Assembly (NCBI GenBank): GCA_964476705.1
Contig: CAYZBM010000095.1
Location: forward strand, 1 to 6,256
Length of the DNA: 6,256 bases
Origin: CAYZBM01 sp964476705
Lineage (GTDB): Bacteria > Pseudomonadota > Alphaproteobacteria > Rickettsiales > UBA6187
Direction of reading: 5' to 3'
Each line of letters starts with the position of its first letter. The first letter of the stretch is position 1. A program made the position numbers and the translations under genes. Positions 5,867 through 6,256 of this stretch are shown here, one piece after another. The notes under the pieces are model-generated. The model was not told the origin of the DNA, did no database searches, and worked only from the letters and a program-made list of their open reading frames with translations.

Positions 5867-5932
5867 AACTTAATAATTATTGATTATAGGTAAATTATTA
5901 GCAAATCCGCGATTTACTATTGATCTACTATA
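5867..5932. repeat. Dispersed repeat B, copy 2
   Basis: This is the reverse-complement partner of 547-612, with about 60 of 66 bases matching by eye. Its core hairpin at 5899-5919 has arms TAGCAAATC and GATTTACTA around CGC (one mismatch or wobble). It abuts the terminator-like repeat A. It is followed by GATCTACTA (5922-5930), which equals one arm of the 612-632 palindrome. No gene is encoded here. Confidence 0.75.
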
Positions 5933-5960
5933 GCTAATTTCTATAGGGTACTATAATCCT

Positions 5961-6256
5961 CTAGTCTTTTATAAGCTCTTCAAGTTGAGTTTCAGATATT
6001 TCTAATACGCTAGCTATATCTTTGCTACACATACCTTTTTTAAGTAATTTATTTACAGTATTTCTCACACCCTCCTCTATACCCACCTTCTTACCTTCAT
6101 CTAAACCTATTTTCTTACCTTCATCTAAACCTATTTTCTTACCTTCATCTAAACCTATTTTCTTACCTTCATCTAAACCTTCTGCTTTTCCGCGATTAAA
6201 AACTACCACTTTTGCATCTAAAACATCTCGTTCGTTTTTTTCAATTTGCTCATAAA
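5961..6256 (-). CDS. C-terminal part of a PD-(D/E)XK (Rpn/transposase-like) nuclease family protein, cut by the window edge
   Basis: The frame stays open to the end of the window, reading YEQIEKNERDVLDAKVVVFN upstream of the repeats, so only the C-terminal 97 or so residues are seen and the true start lies beyond 6256. A GTG at 6209-6207 could serve as a start but is unlikely, because the upstream codons continue the family pattern. The visible part has a charged helix, four octapeptide repeats GLDEGKK(I/V) plus a degenerate fifth (GIEEG), and a small helical end, VNKLLKKGMCSKDIASVLEISETQLEELI. This arrangement is known from the tails of Rpn / PD-(D/E)XK 'nuclease family transposase' proteins, which are frequent in Rickettsiales. 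The catalytic domain is outside the window, so nuclease activity is inferred only. The stop is TAG at 5963-5961. It converges on atpF and shares its terminator. Confidence 0.7.
   Translation of the reverse strand, partial: YEQIEKNERDVLDAKVVVFNRGKAEGLDEGKKIGLDEGKKIGLDEGKKIGLDEGKKVGIEEGVRNTVNKLLKKGMCSKDIASVLEISETQLEELIKD
6084..6179. repeat. 24-bp in-frame tandem repeat (four units)
   Basis: Units 6108-6131, 6132-6155 and 6156-6179 are identical; 6084-6107 differs at three bases. Each encodes GLDEGKK(I/V) on the minus strand. A fifth, strongly diverged unit follows at 6060-6083. Identity at the DNA level suggests recent copy-number change by slippage or recombination. The plus-strand open frame through the repeat is a shadow. 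Confidence 0.9.

Noticed and set aside
6084..6179. CRISPR-like array
   Set aside because: The 24-bp units are directly adjacent with no spacers, stay in frame, and encode a peptide repeat.
5961..6209. Nuclease tail as a complete 82-aa gene starting at GTG 6209
   Set aside because: The frame is open upstream to the window edge with family-like sequence (EKNERDVLDAK), so the gene is cut by the window and not short.
6022..6255. Plus-strand open frame with FLPSSKPI repeats
   Set aside because: It is the antisense reading of the 24-bp repeats in the minus-strand nuclease gene. Its open length comes from the repeat, and it has no ribosome site or known family.

Overview
The window is AT-rich and most likely comes from an obligate intracellular alphaproteobacterium of the order Rickettsiales. 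Three things point there. The F0 operon has the order atpI-atpB-atpE-atpF'-atpF with two divergent b-type subunits and no F1 genes behind it. The DsbA has a CSHC active site and an extra cysteine pair. The right edge carries the C-terminal end of a PD-(D/E)XK (Rpn/transposase-like) nuclease with charged octapeptide repeats, a type common in these genomes. The genus cannot be fixed from this window.

Layout, left to right: a palindromic terminator-like repeat (about 12-55); a GNAT acetyltransferase (+, 66-551); a palindrome-rich gap holding a dispersed repeat (547-632); a SulP-family anion transporter (-, 660-2387); a divergent promoter region (2388-2530); a secreted DsbA-type thiol oxidoreductase (+, 2531-3208); a 115-bp gap with a TTGACA-type promoter candidate; then the membrane half of the F1F0 ATP synthase: atpI (3324-3629), atpB (3690-4421), a structured 155-bp gap, atpE (4577-4804), atpF' (4833-5315) and atpF (5331-5822). 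A palindromic terminator and a second, inverted copy of the dispersed repeat (about 5831-5932) separate this operon from the convergent nuclease gene (-, 5961 to past the window end).

The five atp genes build the proton channel and stator: a (AtpB) and the c-ring (AtpE) translocate protons, b and b' form the peripheral stalk, and AtpI is an assembly helper. The catalytic F1 subunits must be encoded elsewhere. DsbA and SulP diverge from one region, but nothing shows a functional link to ATP synthase.

The genes themselves are ordinary. The less ordinary content is in the non-coding DNA: two related repeat families each appear near both ends of the window, and the atpB-atpE gap carries stacked hairpins followed by a perfect TATAAT just before the gene whose product is needed in highest copy. 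I found no sign of a new defence or biosynthetic system. No stretch over 300 bases lacks a gene.
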